DNA of 8,180 nucleotides, from contig CATOLK010000047.1 of assembly GCA_951801155.1 (NCBI GenBank), positions 1 through 8,180 on the forward strand. Reading direction: 5' to 3'. The stretch's first letter is position 1; every line of letters starts with the position of its first letter. The notes under the pieces are model-generated. The model was not told the origin of the DNA, did no database searches, and saw only the letters and a program-made list of their open reading frames with translations. Source of the stretch: an uncultured Rickettsiales bacterium (GTDB lineage Bacteria > Pseudomonadota > Alphaproteobacteria > Rickettsiales > UBA1997). A program made the translations under genes and the position numbers. Shown piece by piece: positions 7,462-8,180 of this stretch.

Positions 7462-7911
7462 TTATTTTTTAATATTTTCGATAGAATCTTTTTTAGATTC
7501 ATAAACCTCTTCAAAATCAACAGCATCTAACATTATTGGTGGCAAATTTGCATCTCTTGTTGTAGTGGCAACAATTTGTCTTAAAAATGGAAATAAAATT
7601 GTTGGACAATCTATAAATAAATTTTCTGGAATTAAAGATTTTTCTACATTTTTAATGGTAAAAATTCCAGAATAAATTATTTTTAATATAAAAGCTAATT
7701 CGTCTTTTATTCTTCCATTTAACTCTAATATAATTTCACTTTCATAAATATCTTCTTTTAATTTTGTAGCATTTAAATCAAAGGAAATGTCTACTTTTGG
7801 TTTTATTTCGTTATACAAATATATTTCTGGAGCTTTCAAATTATTAAAAGAAAAATCTTTTAAATATTGAATATTTAATGAAATATCTGCATTTGTCTTC
7901 TTACTTTTCAT
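7462..7911 (-). CDS. secB: Protein-export chaperone SecB
   Basis: SecB is a cytoplasmic tetrameric chaperone that holds envelope preproteins unfolded and delivers them to SecA at SecYEG. The 149-residue product (E. coli SecB is 155) has the family landmarks. IQYLKDFSFNN (14-24) is the first strand. CPTILFPFLRQIVATTTRDA (102-121) is the signature around the conserved Cys-Pro and Phe-Pro. LPPIMLDAVDFEEVY (123-137) leads into the C-terminal helix. The variant FPFLRQIVATTTRDANLPP replaces the more usual FPFAR...GGFPP, a conservative divergence. The ATG at 7911 lacks a Shine-Dalgarno sequence but gives the normal N-terminus, a short Lys-rich tail before the first strand. It is the first gene of a unit with the Nudix and membrane-protein genes. 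With secD and the barrel gene nearby, the export theme is consistent. Confidence 0.95.
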   Translation of the reverse strand: MKSKKTNADISLNIQYLKDFSFNNLKAPEIYLYNEIKPKVDISFDLNATKLKEDIYESEIILELNGRIKDELAFILKIIYSGIFTIKNVEKSLIPENLFIDCPTILFPFLRQIVATTTRDANLPPIMLDAVDFEEVYESKKDSIENIKK

Positions 7912-7937
7912 AAATTTAATATAAAATAATTAATTAA

Positions 7938-7965
7938 ATTTTAAATTGTAATAAATTAAATTCAA
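7938..7965 (-). promoter_or_regulatory. Possible secB promoter
   Basis: The minus strand has TTGAAT (7960-7965), 16 bases, then TAAAAT (7938-7943), about 27 bp before the secB ATG at 7911. The placement is right for a short leader, but both boxes are imperfect and the surrounding DNA is almost pure A/T, so chance is a real possibility. Confidence 0.3.
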
Positions 7966-7984
7966 GAAGAAAAAAGATTAAATC

Positions 7985-7993
7985 TGATATAAT
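7985..7993 (+). promoter_or_regulatory. Extended -10 promoter motif, plus strand
   Basis: TGATATAAT is a perfect TGn-TATAAT extended -10 element. No -35 box is visible at the usual distance, but extended -10 promoters can work without one. It would direct transcription away from secB towards the right edge, through the hydrophobic mini-ORF and the palindrome. Confidence 0.3.
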
Positions 7994-8109
7994 ATTATTT
8001 CTTTAATAAATTTATGATTTTTATTTTCTACATATATTTAATAATTTTTATTTTTATATCTTTATTTTTTTTAGATTTGTTATTTCTTTGATTTTCCTTT
8101 ATTTGCGTC

Positions 8110-8166
8110 ATTCCAGATTAGAATTTCTTAATAAACTTGTTTATTTAGAAATTCTTAATGTGGAAT
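8110..8166. repeat. Long imperfect palindrome, GTCATTCC/GGAATCCAG-type dispersed repeat
   Basis: The left arm (8110-8136) and right arm (8139-8166) are inverted copies of one another over about 27 bases. By eye there is one single-base indel and two mismatches, with a tight centre at 8137-8138. The transcript of either strand would form a long hairpin. The element sits in the frame GCGTCATTCCAG (8105-8116) ... TGGAATCCAG (8161-8170). From memory this matches the edges of palindromic repeats dispersed in Wolbachia, Rickettsia and other proteobacteria, whose inner stems vary. Here the inner stem is AT-rich (GAATTTCTTAATAAAC). No run of T follows it, so it is not a standard terminator, and it lies outside any gene I can recognise. 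Confidence 0.8.
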
Positions 8167-8180
8167 CCAGAGAATATAAA

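Larger units (their letters stand above)
7912..8180. other. Intergenic region upstream of secB
   Basis: These 269 bases hold no convincing gene. They contain a weak minus-strand promoter for secB, an extended -10 motif on the plus strand, a 25-codon hydrophobic plus-strand ORF (8014-8091, MIFIFYIYLI...) with no ribosome binding site, and a long palindrome at the right edge. In many alphaproteobacteria secB is divergent from fxsA or a Tim44-domain gene. Nothing here can be recognised as either, although the ORF is hydrophobic like the N-terminus of such proteins. Confidence 0.5.

Noticed and set aside
7262..7530. Two overlapping plus-strand ORFs of 80 and 76 codons opposite the Nudix and secB genes
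   Set aside because: Antisense shadows, rich in Phe/Ile/Ser as expected for the complement of Lys/Asn-rich coding DNA.
1..8180. tRNA or other structured RNA genes, CRISPR arrays, insertion sequences, toxin-antitoxin or phage-defence modules
   Set aside because: No cloverleaf, spaced repeat array, transposase motif or recognisable defence protein was seen on either strand.

Overview
The window is very AT-rich and reads as a piece of an alphaproteobacterial chromosome, most likely from an obligate intracellular or otherwise genome-reduced lineage (Rickettsiales/Holosporales-like). This rests on four things. SecB and an RsmG with Rickettsia-like motifs are both present. A putative outer-membrane barrel carries a motif I associate with alphaproteobacteria. 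The proteins are rich in Lys, Asn, Ile and Phe and their genes mostly lack Shine-Dalgarno sequences. A palindromic repeat near the right edge has the GTCATTCC...GGAATCCAG frame known from Rickettsiales genomes. The assignment is inference; the sequence gives no species name.

All seven convincing protein genes lie on the minus strand, so transcription runs from high to low coordinates. Reading in that direction: 8180-7912 is non-coding, with the palindrome (8110-8166) and weak promoter-like motifs. Next comes a compact unit of secB (7911-7462), a divergent Nudix-domain gene (7443-6631) and a small two-helix membrane protein (6634-6254). The Nudix gene follows secB by 18 bp and has the only obvious Shine-Dalgarno sequence in the window; the membrane-protein start overlaps its stop as ATGA. 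After 88 bp comes ligA (6165-4000). A 259-bp intergenic stretch then carries two good sigma70-type promoters. They precede a second unit of secD (3740-2226), an outer-membrane beta-barrel gene (2218-1031) and rsmG (1041-448), packed with gaps or overlaps of about 10 bp. The last 447 bp hold no intact gene, only a possible decayed reading frame and a strong promoter that fires out of the left edge.

Functionally, much of the window concerns protein export. SecB keeps envelope preproteins unfolded and hands them to SecA, SecD assists late translocation, and the signal-peptide-bearing barrel protein is the kind of cargo this route serves. LigA and RsmG are housekeeping enzymes for DNA ligation and 16S rRNA methylation. 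The Nudix protein and the membrane protein have no assignable role.

The most notable observation is in SecD. It is recognisable along its whole length but lacks the normally invariant transmembrane Asp (E. coli D519, implicated in proton-driven function; Ser here) and other conserved residues, although its reading frame is intact. I found no tRNA, CRISPR array, insertion sequence or convincing intrinsic terminator, and no clear novel multi-gene system.
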